Source of the DNA: Luidia sarsii
Taxonomy: Eukaryota; Echinodermata; Asteroidea; Paxillosida; Luidiidae
Assembly (NCBI GenBank): GCA_949987565.1
Contig: OX465114.1
Coordinates: 7,222,933 to 7,286,932, forward strand
Direction of reading: 5' to 3'
Length of the DNA stretch: 64,000 bases
Below the pieces are notes generated by a model. The model searched no databases and had not been told where the DNA came from. It saw only the letters and a program-made list of their open reading frames with translations. Below, piece by piece: positions 13,859-25,638 of the stretch; the first letter of the stretch is position 1, and each line of letters starts with the position of its first letter. Made by a program: the position numbers and the translations under genes.

Positions 13859-14551
13859 CTGCACACACAAGCTGCCTGAGTGACTGAGGTTGGTTCTTTT
13901 TGCTTGATCATAAAATCATCATACTGTGTTCGATTTCAGATTTTTCACTGCTGATGGATAGATCTTTCCAAGGCCTGTTAGCAGGTCAAGTTTGAGCTTC
14001 GTCAATATAAAAATGAAGGAGATATTAACGTGCAAAGTGTATTTTTCTTTCCAGCTGCTGTCCGCCGACTGACTGTTGTGTACTGCTGTCTGCACACACA
14101 AGCTGCCTGAGTGACTGAGGTTGGTTCTTTTTGCTTGATCATAAAATCATCATAGTATGTTCGATTTCAGATTTATCACTACTAATGGATAGATCTTTTC
14201 AAGGCCTGTTAGCAGGTCAAGTTTTAGCTTCGTCAATATAAAAATTAAGGAGATATTAACGTGCAAAGTGTAGTTTTCTTTCCAGCTGCTGTCCGCCGAC
14301 TGACTGTTGTGTACTGCTGTCTGCACACACAAGCTGCCTAAGTGACTGAGGTTGGTTCTTTTTGCTTGATCATAAAATCATCATACTGTGTTCGATTTCA
14401 GATTTTTCACTGCTGATGGATAGATCTTTCCAAGGCCTGTTAGCAGGCCAAGTTTTAGCTTCGTCAATATAAAAATGAAGGAGATATTAATGTGCAAAGT
14501 GTATTTTTCTTTCCAGCTGCTGTCCGCCGACTGACTGTTGTGTACTGCTGT

Positions 14552-15012
14552 CTGCACACACAAGCTGCCTAAGTGACTGAGGTTGGTTCTTTTTGCTTGA
14601 TCGTAAAATCATCATACTGTGTTCGATTTCAGATTTTTCAACACTGATGGATAGATCTTTTCAAGGCCTGTTAGCAGGTCAAGTTTTAGCTTCGTCAATA
14701 TAATAATGAGGAGATATTAACGTGCAAAGTTTATTTTTCTTTCCAGCTGCTGTCCTCCGACTGACTGTTGTGTACTGCTGTCTGCACACACAAGCTGCCT
14801 AAGTGACTGAGGTTGGTTCTTTTTGCTTGATCGTAAAATCATCATACTGTGTTCGATTTCAGATTTTTCACCACTGATGGATAGATCTTTTCAAGGCCTG
14901 TTAGCAGGCCAAGTTTTAGCTTCGTCAATATAATAATGAAGGAGATATTAACGTGCAAAGTGTATTTTTCTTTCCAGCTGCTGTCCGCCGACTGACTGTT
15001 GTGTAGTGCTGT
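14552..15012 (+). repeat. Two-monomer block with 1-bp deletion, copy 2
   Basis: Carries the same single-A loss (near 14709) and GTGTAGTGCTG as 10858-11318, 16 monomers downstream. The first half of the next monomer (from 15013) still matches the first copy. After about m150 it switches to a type 2 tail with GTTTATTTT and TCCTCC. Confidence 0.85.
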
Positions 15013-16181
15013 CTGCACACACAAGCTGCCTGAGTGACTGAGGTTGGTTCTTTTTGCTTGATCATAAAATCATCATAGTATGTTCGATTTCAGATTTTTC
15101 ACTACTGATGGATAGATCTTTCCAAGGCCTGTTAGCAGGTCAAGTTTTAGCTTCGTCAATATAATAATGAAGGAGATATTAACGTGCAAAGTTTATTTTT
15201 CTTTCCAGCTGCTGTCCTCCGACTGACTGTTGTGTACTGCTGTCTGCACACACAAGCTGCCTAAGTGACTGAGGTTGGTTCTTTTTGCTTGATCGTAAAA
15301 TCATCATACTGTGTTCGATTTCAGATTTTTCACCACTGATGGATAGATCTTTTCAAGGCCTGTTAGCAGGTCAAGTTTTAGCTTCGTCAATATAAAAATG
15401 AAGGAGATATTAACGTGCAAAGTGTATTTTTCTTTCCAGCTGCTGTCCGCCGACTGACTGTTGTGTACTGCTGTCTGCACACACAAGCTGCCTGAGTGAC
15501 TGAGGTTGGTTCTTTTTGCTTGATCATAAAATCATCATACTGTGTTCGATTTCTGATTTATCACTATTGATGGATAGATCTTTCCAAGGCCTGTTAGCAG
15601 GTCAAGTTTTAGCTTCGTCAATATAAAAATGAAGGAGATATTAACGTGCAAAGTGTATTTTTCTTTCCAGCTGCTGTCCGCCGACTGACTGTTGTGTACT
15701 GCTGTCTGCACACACAAGCTGCCTGAGTGACTGAGGTTGGTTCTTTTTGCTTGATCATAAAATCATCATACTGTGTTCGATTTCAGATTTTTCACTGCTG
15801 ATGGATAGATCTTTCCAAGGCCTGTTAGCAGGTCAAGTTTTAGCTTCGTCAATAGAAAAATGAAGGAGATATTAACGTGGAAAGTGTATTTTTCTTTCCA
15901 GCTGCTGTCCGCCGACTGACTGTTGTGTACTGCTGTCTGCACACACAAGCTGCCTGAGTGACTGAGGTTGGTTCTTTTTGCTTGATCATAAAATCATCAT
16001 ACTGTGTTTGATTTCAGATTTTTCACTGCTGATGGATAGATCTTTCCAAGGCCTGTTAGCAGGTCAAGTTTTAGCTTCGTCAATATAAAAATGAAGGAGA
16101 TATTAACGTGCAAAGTGTATTTTTCTTTCCAGCTGCTGTCCGCCGACTGACTGTTGTGTACTGCTGTCTGCACACACAAGC

Positions 16182-16192
16182 TGCCTAAGTGA
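16182..16192 (+). other. Pol III A-box look-alike (example, m15-25)
   Basis: TGCCTAAGTGA matches the TGGCNNAGTGG A-box consensus at 9 of 11 positions, counting the two N positions. It lies 54 bp (start to start) before a B-box look-alike. A TTTTT run at m39-43, between the two, would be expected to stop Pol III early, which argues against a working promoter. Confidence 0.2.
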
Positions 16193-16196
16193 CTGA
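16186..16196 (+). other. Three-frame stop cluster (example, m19-29)
   Basis: TAAGTGACTGA carries a stop codon in each of the three plus-strand frames within 11 bases. In monomers with G at m20 the first stop is TGA instead of TAA, so the common m20 G/A difference keeps a stop either way. Because 231 is a multiple of three, these stops close every plus-strand frame once per monomer. This rules out a protein-coding tandem repeat on that strand. Confidence 0.8.
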
Positions 16197-16235
16197 GGTT
16201 GGTTCTTTTTGCTTGATCATAAAATCATCATAGTA

Positions 16236-16246
16236 TGTTCGATTTC
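16236..16246 (+). other. Pol III B-box look-alike (example, m69-79)
   Basis: TGTTCGATTTC matches GGTTCGANTCC at 9 of 11 positions, including the GTTCGA core. Type 4 monomers carry T at m73, which breaks the core. The flanks do not form a tRNA T-arm stem, so this is not a tRNA gene or an obvious tRNA relic. Confidence 0.2.
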
Positions 16247-16280
16247 AGATTTTTCACTGCTGATGGATAGATCTTTCCAA

Positions 16281-16296
16281 GGCCTGTTAGCAGGCC
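16281..16296 (+). other. Hairpin in each monomer (example, m114-129)
   Basis: GGCCTGTTAGCAGGCC is a perfect 6-bp inverted repeat around a TTAG loop, and it recurs at the same place in every monomer. About half of the monomers have T instead of C at m128, which leaves a G-T (G-U in RNA) wobble rather than destroying the stem. The eighth monomer of the domain B repeat (for example 24253-24483) changes two left-arm bases, at m115 and m119, and loses the stem. Whether the hairpin does anything is unknown. Confidence 0.7.
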
Positions 16297-16314
16297 AAGT
16301 TTTAGCTTCGTCAA

Positions 16315-16322
16315 TATAAAAA
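16315..16322 (+). other. TATA-like run (example, m148-155)
   Basis: TATAAAAA matches a TATA-box consensus and is present in monomers with A at m153. Monomers with T at m153 read TATAATAA. In a 41% GC repeat such a run is expected by chance fairly often, and no initiation evidence exists. Confidence 0.2.
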
Positions 16323-16331
16323 TGAAGGAGA

Positions 16332-16363
16332 TATTAACGTGCAAAGTGTATTTTTCTTTCCAG
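16332..16363 (+). other. 3' splice-acceptor-like module (example, m165-196)
   Basis: TATTAAC, which resembles an intron branch site, is followed 26 nt from its last A by CAG. A pyrimidine tract (ATTTTTCTTTCC) lies directly before the CAG, and no other AG lies in that tract. The spacing and order fit a eukaryotic 3' splice site on plus-strand RNA. The module is present in nearly all 277 monomers with small changes: T171 after the branch A, T193 giving TTTTCAG, or an A inside the tract. No transcription evidence is available, so this is a sequence resemblance only. Confidence 0.4.
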
Positions 16364-16384
16364 CTGCTGTCCGCCGACTGACTG

Positions 16385-16410
16385 TTGTGTACTGCTGTCT
16401 GCACACACAA
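16385..16410 (+). other. Weak inverted repeat across the monomer junction (example)
   Basis: TTGTGT (m218-223) and ACACAA (m7-12 of the next monomer) are complementary and enclose a 14-base loop. They span the arbitrary unit boundary. The stem is only 6 bp and AT-rich, and no function is implied. Confidence 0.35.
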
Positions 16411-16629
16411 GCTGCCTGAGTGACTGAGGTTGGTTCTTTTTGCTTGATCATAAAATCATCATACTGTGTTTGATTTCAGATTTTTCACTGCTGATGGATA
16501 GATCTTTCCAAGGCCTGTTAGCAGGTCAAGTTTTAGCTTCGTCAATATAAAAATGAAGGAGATATTAACGTGCAAAGTGTATTTTTCTTTCCAGCTGCTG
16601 TCCGCCGACTGACTGTTGTGTACTGCTGT

Positions 16630-19170
16630 CTGCACACACAAGCTGCCTAAGTGACTGAGGTTGGTTCTTTTTGCTTGATCATAAAATCATCATAGTATGT
16701 TCGATTTCAGATTTTTCACTGCTGATGGATAGATCTTTCCAAGGCCTGTTAGCAGGCCAAATTTTAGCTTCGTCAATATAATAATGAAGGAGATATTAAC
16801 GTGCAAAGTGTATTTTTCTTTCCAGCTGCTGTCCGCCGACTGACTGTTGTGTACTGCTGTCTGCACACACAAGCTGCCTGAGTGACTGAGGTTGGTTCTT
16901 TTTGCTTGATCATAAAATCATCATAGTATGTTCGATTTCAGATTTTTCACTGCTGATGGATAGATCTTCCCAAGGCCTGTTAGCAGGTCAAGTTTTAGCT
17001 TCGTCAATATAATAATGAAGGAGATATTAACGTGCAAAGTTTATTTTTCTTTCCAGCTGCTGTCCTCCGACTGACTGTTGTGTACTGCTGTCTGCACACA
17101 CAAGCTGCCTAAGTGACTGATGTTGGTTCTTTTTGCTTGATCATAAAATCATCATAGTATGTTCGATTTCAGATTTTTCACTACTGATGGATAGATCTTT
17201 CCAAGGCCTGTTAGCAGGTCAAGTTTTAGCTTCGTCAATATAATAATGAAGGAGATATTAACGTGCAAAGTTTATTTTTCTTTCCAGCTGCTGTCCTCCG
17301 ACTGACTGTTGTGTACTGCTGTCTGCACACACAAGCTGCCTAAGTGACTGAGGTTGGTTCTTTTTGCTTGATCGTAAAATCATCATACTGTGTTCGATTT
17401 CAGATTTTTCACCACTGATGGATAGATCTTTTCAAGGCCTGTTAGCAGGCCAAGTTTTAGCTTCGTCAATATAATAATGAAGGAAATATTAACGTGCAAA
17501 GTGTATTTTTCTTTCCAGCTGCTGTCCGCCGACTGACTGTTGTGTACTGCTGTCTGCACACACAAGCTGCCTGAGTGACCGAGGTTGGTTCTTTTTGCTT
17601 GATCATAAAATCATCATAGTATGTTCGATTTCAGATTTTTCACTACTGATGGATAGATCTTTTCAAGGCCTGTTAGCAGGTCAAGTTTTAGCTTCGTCAA
17701 TATAATAATGAAGGAGATATTAACGTGCAAAGTTTATTTTTCTTTCCAGCTGCTGTCCTCCGACTGACTGTTGTGTACTGCTGTCTGCACACACAAGCTG
17801 CCTAAGTGACTGAGGTTGGTTCTTTTTGCTTGATCGTAAAATCATCATACTGTGTTCGATTTCAGATTTTTCACCACTGATGGATAAATCTTTTCAAGGC
17901 CTGTTAGCAGGCCAAGTTATAGCTTCGTCAATTTAATAATGAAGGAAATATTAATGTGCAAAGTGTATTTTTCTTTCCAGCTGCTGTCCGCCGACTGACT
18001 GTTGTGTACTGCTGTCTGCACACACAAGCTGCCTGAGTGACTGAGGTTGGTTCTTTTTGCTTGATCATAAAATCATCATAATATGTTTGATTTCAGATTT
18101 TTCACTACTGATGGATAGATCTTTTCAAGGCCTGTTAGCAGGTCAAGTTTTAGCTTCGTCAATATAAAAATGAAGGAGATATTAACGTGCAAAGTGTATT
18201 TTTCTTTCCAGCTGCTGTCCGCCGACTGACTGTTGTGTACTGCTGTCTGCACACACAAGCTGCCTGAGTGACTGAGGTTGGTTCTTTTTGCTTGATCATA
18301 AAATCATCATACTGTGTTCGATTTCAGATTTATCACTACTGATGGATAGATCTTTCCAAGTCCTATTAGCAGGCCAAATTTTAGCTTCGTCAATATAATA
18401 ATGAAGGAGATATTAACGTGCAAAGTGTATTTTTCTTTCCAGCTGCTGTCCGCCGACTGACTGTTGTGTACTGCTGTCTGCACACACAAGCTGCCTGAGT
18501 GACTGAGGTTGGTTCTTTTTGCTTGATCATAAAATCATCATAGTATGTTCGATTTCAGATTTTTCACTACTGATGGATAGATCTTTCCAAGGCCTGTTAG
18601 CAGATCAAGTTTTAGCTTCGTCAATATAATAATGAAGGAGATATTAACGTGCAAAGTTTATTTTTCTTTCCAGCTGCTGTCCTCCGACTGACTGTTGTGT
18701 ACTGCTGTCTGCACACACAAGCTGCCTAAGTGACTGAGGTTGGTTCTTTTTGCTTGATCGTAAAATCATCATACTGTGTTCGATTTCAGATTTTTCACCA
18801 CTGATGGATAGATCTTTTCAAGGCCTGTTAGCAGGCCAAGTTTTAGCTTCGTCAATATAATAATGAAGGAGATATTAACGTGCAAAGTGTATTTTTCTTT
18901 CCAGCTGCTGTCCGCCGACTGACTGTTGTGTACTGCTGTCTGCACACACAAGCTGCCTGAGTGACTGAGGTTGGTTCTTTTTGCTTGATCATAAAATCAT
19001 CATACTGTGTTTGATTTCAGATTTTTCACTGCTGATGGATAGATCTTTCCAAGGCCTGTTAGCAGGTCAAGTTTTAGCTTCGTCAATATAAAAATGAAGG
19101 AGATATTAACGTGCAAAGTGTATTTTTCTTTCCAGCTGCTGTCCGCCGACTGACTGTTGTGTACTGCTGT
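16630..19170 (+). repeat. Domain B unit 1 (11-mer variant)
   Basis: Has units 1-8 in order, but unit 2 has TCTTCCCAAGG in place of the A99 marker. Unit 9 is replaced by a G66 monomer with CAGATCAAG. Unit 10 follows, then a T73 monomer, and units 11-13 are absent. The length is 2,541 bp. Confidence 0.9.
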
Positions 19171-22100
19171 CTGCACACACAAGCTGCCTAAGTGACTGAG
19201 GTTGGTTCTTTTTGCTTGATCATAAAATCATCATAGTATGTTCGATTTCAGATTTTTCACTGCTGATGGATAGATCTTTCCAAGGCCTGTTAGCAGGCCA
19301 AATTTTAGCTTCGTCAATATAATAATGAAGGAGATATTAACGTGCAAAGTGTATTTTTCTTTCCAGCTGCTGTCCGCCGACTGACTGTTGTGTACTGCTG
19401 TCTGCACACACAAGCTGCCTGAGTGACTGAGGTTGGTTCTTTTTGCTTGATCATAAAATCATCATAGTATGTTCGATTTCAGATTTTTCACTGCTGATGG
19501 ATAGATCTTCCCAAGGCCTGTTAGCAGGTCAAGTTTTAGCTTCGTCAATATAATAATGAAGGAGATATTAACGTGCAAAGTTTATTTTTCTTTCCAGCTG
19601 CTGTCCTCCGACTGACTGTTGTGTACTGCTGTCTGCACACACAAGCTGCCTAAGTGACTGATGTTGGTTCTTTTTGCTTGATCATAAAATCATCATAGTA
19701 TGTTCGATTTCAGATTTTTCACTACTGATGGATAGATCTTTCCAAGGCCTGTTAGCAGGTCAAGTTTTAGCTTCGTCAATATAATAATGAAGGAGATATT
19801 AACGTGCAAAGTTTATTTTTCTTTCCAGCTGCTGTCCTCCGACTGACTGTTGTGTACTGCTGTCTGCACACACAAGCTGCCTAAGTGACTGAGGTTGGTT
19901 CTTTTTGCTTGATCGTAAAATCATCATACTGTGTTCGATTTCAGATTTTTCACCACTGATGGATAGATCTTTTCAAGGCCTGTTAGCAGGCCAAGTTTTA
20001 GCTTCGTCAATATAATAATGAAGGAAATATTAACGTGCAAAGTGTATTTTTCTTTCCAGCTGCTGTCCGCCGACTGACTGTTGTGTACTGCTGTCTGCAC
20101 ACACAAGCTGCCTGAGTGACCGAGGTTGGTTCTTTTTGCTTGATCATAAAATCATCATAGTATGTTCGATTTCAGATTTTTCACTACTGATGGATAGATC
20201 TTTTCAAGGCCTGTTAGCAGGTCAAGTTTTAGCTTCGTCAATATAATAATGAAGGAGATATTAACGTGCAAAGTTTATTTTTCTTTCCAGCTGCTGTCCT
20301 CCGACTGACTGTTGTGTACTGCTGTCTGCACACACAAGCTGCCTAAGTGACTGAGGTTGGTTCTTTTTGCTTGATCGTAAAATCATCATACTGTGTTCGA
20401 TTTCAGATTTTTCACCACTGATGGATAAATCTTTTCAAGGCCTGTTAGCAGGCCAAGTTATAGCTTCGTCAATTTAATAATGAAGGAAATATTAATGTGC
20501 AAAGTGTATTTTTCTTTCCAGCTGCTGTCCGCCGACTGACTGTTGTGTACTGCTGTCTGCACACACAAGCTGCCTGAGTGACTGAGGTTGGTTCTTTTTG
20601 CTTGATCATAAAATCATCATAATATGTTTGATTTCAGATTTTTCACTACTGATGGATAGATCTTTTCAAGGCCTGTTAGCAGGTCAAGTTTTAGCTTCGT
20701 CAATATAAAAATGAAGGAGATATTAACGTGCAAAGTGTATTTTTCTTTCCAGCTGCTGTCCGCCGACTGACTGTTGTGTACTGCTGTCTGCACACACAAG
20801 CTGCCTGAGTGACTGAGGTTGGTTCTTTTTGCTTGATCATAAAATCATCATACTGTGTTCGATTTCAGATTTATCACTACTGATGGATAGATCTTTCCAA
20901 GTCCTATTAGCAGGCCAAATTTTAGCTTCGTCAATATAATAATGAAGGAGATATTAACGTGCAAAGTGTATTTTTCTTTCCAGCTGCTGTCCGCCGACTG
21001 ACTGTTGTGTACTGCTGTCTGCACACACAAGCTGCCTGAGTGACTGAGGTTGGTTCTTTTTGCTTGATCATAAAATCATCATAGTATGTTCGATTTCAGA
21101 TTTTTCACTACTGATGGATAGATCTTTCCAAGGCCTGTTAGCAGATCAAGTTTTAGCTTCGTCAATATAATAATGAAGGAGATATTAACGTGCAAAGTTT
21201 ATTTTTCTTTCCAGCTGCTGTCCTCCGACTGACTGTTGTGTACTGCTGTCTGCACACACAAGCTGCCTAAGTGACTGAGGTTGGTTCTTTTTGCTTGATC
21301 GTAAAATCATCATACTGTGTTCGATTTCAGATTTTTCACCACTGATGGATAGATCTTTTCAAGGCCTGTTAGCAGGCCAAGTTTTAGCTTCGTCAATATA
21401 ATAATGAAGGAGATATTAACGTGCAAAGTGTATTTTTCTTTCCAGCTGCTGTCCGCCGACTGACTGTTGTGTACTGCTGTCTGCACACACAAGCTGCCTG
21501 AGTGACTGAGGTTGGTTCTTTTTGCTTGATCATAAAATCATCATAGTATGTTCGATTTCAGATTTATTACTACTGATGGATAGATCTTTCCAAGGCCTGT
21601 TAGCAGGTCAAGTTTTAGCTTCGTCAATATAATAATGAAGGAGATATTAACGTGCAAAGTGTATTTTTCTTTCCAGCTGCTGTCCGCCGACTGACTGTTG
21701 TGTACTGCTGTCTGCACACACAAGCTGCCTGAGTGACTGAGGTTGGTTCTTTTTGCTTGATCATAAAATCATCATAATATGTTTGATTTCAGATTTTTCA
21801 CTACTGATGGATAGATCTTTTCAAGGCCTGTTAGCAGGTCAAGTTTTAGCTTCGTCAATATAAAAATGAAGGAGATATTAACGTGCAAAGTGTATTTTTC
21901 TTTCCAGCTGCTGTCCGCCGACTGACTGTTGTGTACTGCTGTCTGCACACACAAGCTGCCTGAGTGACTGAGGTTGGTTCTTTTTGCTTGATCATAAAAT
22001 CATCATAGTATGTTTGATTTCAGATTTTTCACTGCTGATGGATAGATCTTTCCAAGGCCTGTTAGCAGGCCAAGTTTTAGCTTCGTCAATATAAAAATGA

Positions 22101-22635
22101 AGGAGATATTAACGTGCAAAGTGTATTTTTCTTTCCAGCTGCTGTCCGCCGACTGACTGTTGTGTACTGCTGTCTGCACACACAAGCTGCCTGAGTGACT
22201 GAGGTTGGTTCTTTTTGCTTGATCATAAAATCATCATACTGTGTTTGATTTCAGATTTTTCACTGCTGATGGATAGATCTTTCCAAGGCCTGTTAGCAGG
22301 TCAAGTTTTAGCTTCGTCAATATAAAAATGAAGGAGATATTAACGTGCAAAGTGTATTTTTCTTTCCAGCTGCTGTCCGCCGACTGACTGTTGTGTACTG
22401 CTGTCTGCACACACAAGCTGCCTAAGTGACTGAGGTTGGTTCTTTTTGCTTGATCATAAAATCATCATAGTATGTTCGATTTCAGATTTTTCACTGCTGA
22501 TGGATAGATCTTTCCAAGGCCTGTTAGCAGGTCAAGTTTTAGCTTCGTCAATATAAAAATGAAGGAGATATTAACGTGCAAAGTGTATTTTTCTTTCCAG
22601 CTGCTGTCCGCCGACTGACTGTTGTGTACTGCTGT
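19171..22635 (+). repeat. Domain B unit 2 (15-mer variant)
   Basis: The first 10 monomers match unit 1, including TCTTCCCAAGG in unit 2 and CAGATCAAG in unit 9. Units 11 and 12 are present. Unit 13 is replaced by three G66 or T73 monomers like those of the 15244-16629 bridge. The length is 3,465 bp. Confidence 0.9.
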
Positions 22636-25600
22636 CTGCACACACAAGCTGCCTAAGTGACTGAGGTTGGTTCTTTTTGCTTGATCATAAAATCATCATA
22701 GTATGTTCGATTTCAGATTTTTCACTGCTGATGGATAGATCTTTCCAAGGCCTGTTAGCAGGCCAAATTTTAGCTTCGTCAATATAATAATGAAGGAGAT
22801 ATTAACGTGCAAAGTGTATTTTTCTTTCCAGCTGCTGTCCGCCGACTGACTGTTGTGTACTGCTGTCTGCACACACAAGCTGCCTGAGTGACTGAGGTTG
22901 GTTCTTTTTGCTTGATCATAAAATCATCATAGTATGTTCGATTTCAGATTTTTCACTGCTGATGAATAGATCTTTCCAAGGCCTGTTAGCAGGTCAAGTT
23001 TTAGCTTCGTCAATATAATAATGAAGGAGATATTAACGTGCAAAGTTTATTTTTCTTTCCAGCTGCTGTCCTCCGACTGACTGTTGTGTACTGCTGTCTG
23101 CACACACAAGCTGCCTAAGTGACTGATGTTGGTTCTTTTTGCTTGATCATAAAATCATCATAGTATGTTCGATTTCAGATTTTTCACTACTGATGGATAG
23201 ATCTTTCCAAGGCCTGTTAGCAGGTCAAGTTTTAGCTTCGTCAATATAATAATGAAGGAGATATTAACGTGCAAAGTTTATTTTTCTTTCCAGCTGCTGT
23301 CCTCCGACTGACTGTTGTGTACTGCTGTCTGCACACACAAGCTGCCTAAGTGACTGAGGTTGGTTCTTTTTGCTTGATCGTAAAATCATCATACTGTGTT
23401 CGATTTCAGATTTTTCACCACTGATGGATAGATCTTTTCAAGGCCTGTTAGCAGGCCAAGTTTTAGCTTCGTCAATATAATAATGAAGGAAATATTAACG
23501 TGCAAAGTGTATTTTTCTTTCCAGCTGCTGTCCGCCGACTGACTGTTGTGTACTGCTGTCTGCACACACAAGCTGCCTGAGTGACCGAGGTTGGTTCTTT
23601 TTGCTTGATCATAAAATCATCATAGTATGTTCGATTTCAGATTTTTCACTACTGATGGATAGATCTTTTCAAGGCCTGTTAGCAGGTCAAGTTTTAGCTT
23701 CGTCAATATAATAATGAAGGAGATATTAACGTGCAAAGTTTATTTTTCTTTCCAGCTGCTGTCCTCCGACTGACTGTTGTGTACTGCTGTCTGCACACAC
23801 AAGCTGCCTAAGTGACTGAGGTTGGTTCTTTTTGCTTGATCGTAAAATCATCATACTGTGTTCGATTTCAGATTTTTCACCACTGATGGATAAATCTTTT
23901 CAAGGCCTGTTAGCAGGCCAAGTTATAGCTTCGTCAATTTAATAATGAAGGAAATATTAATGTGCAAAGTGTATTTTTCTTTCCAGCTGCTCTCCGCCGA
24001 CTGACTGTTGTGTACTGCTGTCTGCACACACAAGCTGCCTGAGTGACTGAGGTTGGTTCTTTTTGCTTGATCATAAAATCATCATAATATGTTTGATTTC
24101 AGATTTTTCACTACTGATGGATAGATCTTTTCAAGGCCTGTTAGCAGGTCAAGTTTTAGCTTCGTCAATATAAAAATGAAGGAGATATTAACGTGCAAAG
24201 TGTATTTTTCTTTCCAGCTGCTGTCCGCCGACTGACTGTTGTGTACTGCTGTCTGCACACACAAGCTGCCTGAGTGACTGAGGTTGGTTCTTTTTGCTTG
24301 ATCATAAAATCATCATACTGTGTTCGATTTCAGATTTATCACTACTGATGGATAGATCTTTCCAAGTCCTATTAGCAGGCCAAATTTTAGCTTCGTCAAT
24401 ATAATAATGAAGGAGATATTAACGTGCAAAGTGTATTTTTCTTTCCAGCTGCTGTCCGCCGACTGACTGTTGTGTACTGCTGTCTGCACACACAAGCTGC
24501 CTGAGTGACTGAGGTTGGTTCTTTTTGCTTGATCGTAAAATCATCATACTGTGTTCGATTTCAGATTTTTCACCACTGATGGATAGATCTTTTCAAGGCC
24601 TGTTAGCAGGTCAAGTTTTAGCTTCGTCAATATAATAATGAAGGAGATATTAACGTGCAAAGTTTATTTTTCTTTCCAGCTGCTGTCCTCCGACTGACTG
24701 TTGTGTACTGCTGTCTGCACACACAAGCTGCCTAAGTGACTGAGGTTGGTTCTTTTTGCTTGATCGTAAAATCATCATACTGTGTTCGATTTCAGATTTT
24801 TCACCACTGATGGATAGATCTTTTCAAGGCCTGTTAGCAGGCCAAGTTTTAGCTTCGTCAATATAATAATGAAGGAGATATTAACGTGCAAAGTGTATTT
24901 TTCTTTCCAGCTGCTGTCCGCCGACTGACTGTTGTGTACTGCTGTCTGCACACACAAGCTGCCTGAGTGACTGAGGTTGGTTCTTTTTGCTTGATCATAA
25001 AATCATCATAGTATGTTCGATTTCAGATTTATTACTACTGATGGATAGATCTTTCCAAGGCCTGTTAGCAGGTCAAGTTTTAGCTTCGTCAATATAATAA
25101 TGAAGGAGATATTAACGTGCAAAGTGTATTTTTCTTTCCAGCTGCTGTCCGCCGACTGACTGTTGTGTACTGCTGTCTGCACACACAAGCTGCCTGAGTG
25201 ACTGAGGTTGGTTCTTTTTGCTTGATCATAAAATCATCATAATATGTTTGATTTCAGATTTTTCACTACTGATGGATAGATCTTTTCAAGGCCTGTTAGC
25301 AGGTCAAGTTTTAGCTTCGTCAATATAAAAATGAAGGAGATATTAACGTGCAAAGTGTATTTTTCTTTCCAGCTGCTGTCCGCCGACTGACTGTTGTGTA
25401 CTGCTGTCTGCACACACAAGCTGCCTGAGTGACTGAGGTTGGTTCTTTTTGCTTGATCATAAAATCATCATACTGTGTTCGATTTCAGATTTATCACTAT
25501 TGATGGATAGATCTTTCCAAGGCCTGTTAGCAGGTCAAGTTTTAGCTTCGTCAATATAAAAATGAAGGAGATATTAACGTGCAAAGTGTATTTTTCTTTC

Positions 25601-25638
25601 CAGCTGCTGTCCACCGACTGACTGTTGTGTACTGCTGT
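22636..25638 (+). repeat. Domain B unit 3 (full 13-mer)
   Basis: First full-order copy, 3,003 bp. Compared with 26794-29796 I see only two base differences by eye: CTGCTCTCC near 23990, and C rather than T at m73 of the third monomer. Confidence 0.92.

Larger units (their letters stand above)
1..15243 (+). repeat. Domain A: mosaic of types 1, 2 and 3, 66 monomers
   Basis: Types 1, 2 and 3 alternate without one simple short period. Local markers are A48 (CTTAATCAT), T62 (TCATTATAC), G150 (CAATAGAAT), C163 (GGACATATT) and TGCAAACACAAG at unit starts. These let repeated blocks be followed: two copies of a roughly 20-monomer block, three copies of a 5-6-monomer block and a duplicated pair with a 1-bp deletion. 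All three 230-bp monomers of the window are here. The second monomer begins GAGCACACAC instead of CTGCACACAC (232-233), a change I see nowhere else. Confidence 0.85.
15244..16629 (+). repeat. Bridge between domains A and B (6 monomers)
   Basis: The second and third monomers (CACTATTG near 15562; then CAATAGAAAAATG and GTGGAAAG in 15706-15936) form a pair seen again at 35572-36033, just after the last full domain B repeat. The two places are 87 monomers (20,097 bp) apart. The next three alternate type 4-like T73 units and G66 units. Confidence 0.8.

Noticed and set aside
16324..16341. AAGGAG before GTG resembles a bacterial ribosome binding site, and GAAGGAGATAT resembles an expression-vector leader.
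   Set aside because: The tandem satellite context is eukaryotic, the frame after GTG closes at m19-21 of the next unit, and no vector sequence surrounds it. The match is a short coincidence.
16321..16380. A plus-strand ATG frame of 19 codons (from m155), preceded by nothing else coding.
   Set aside because: It is too short, closes at the TGA at m212, and repeats only because the DNA repeats.
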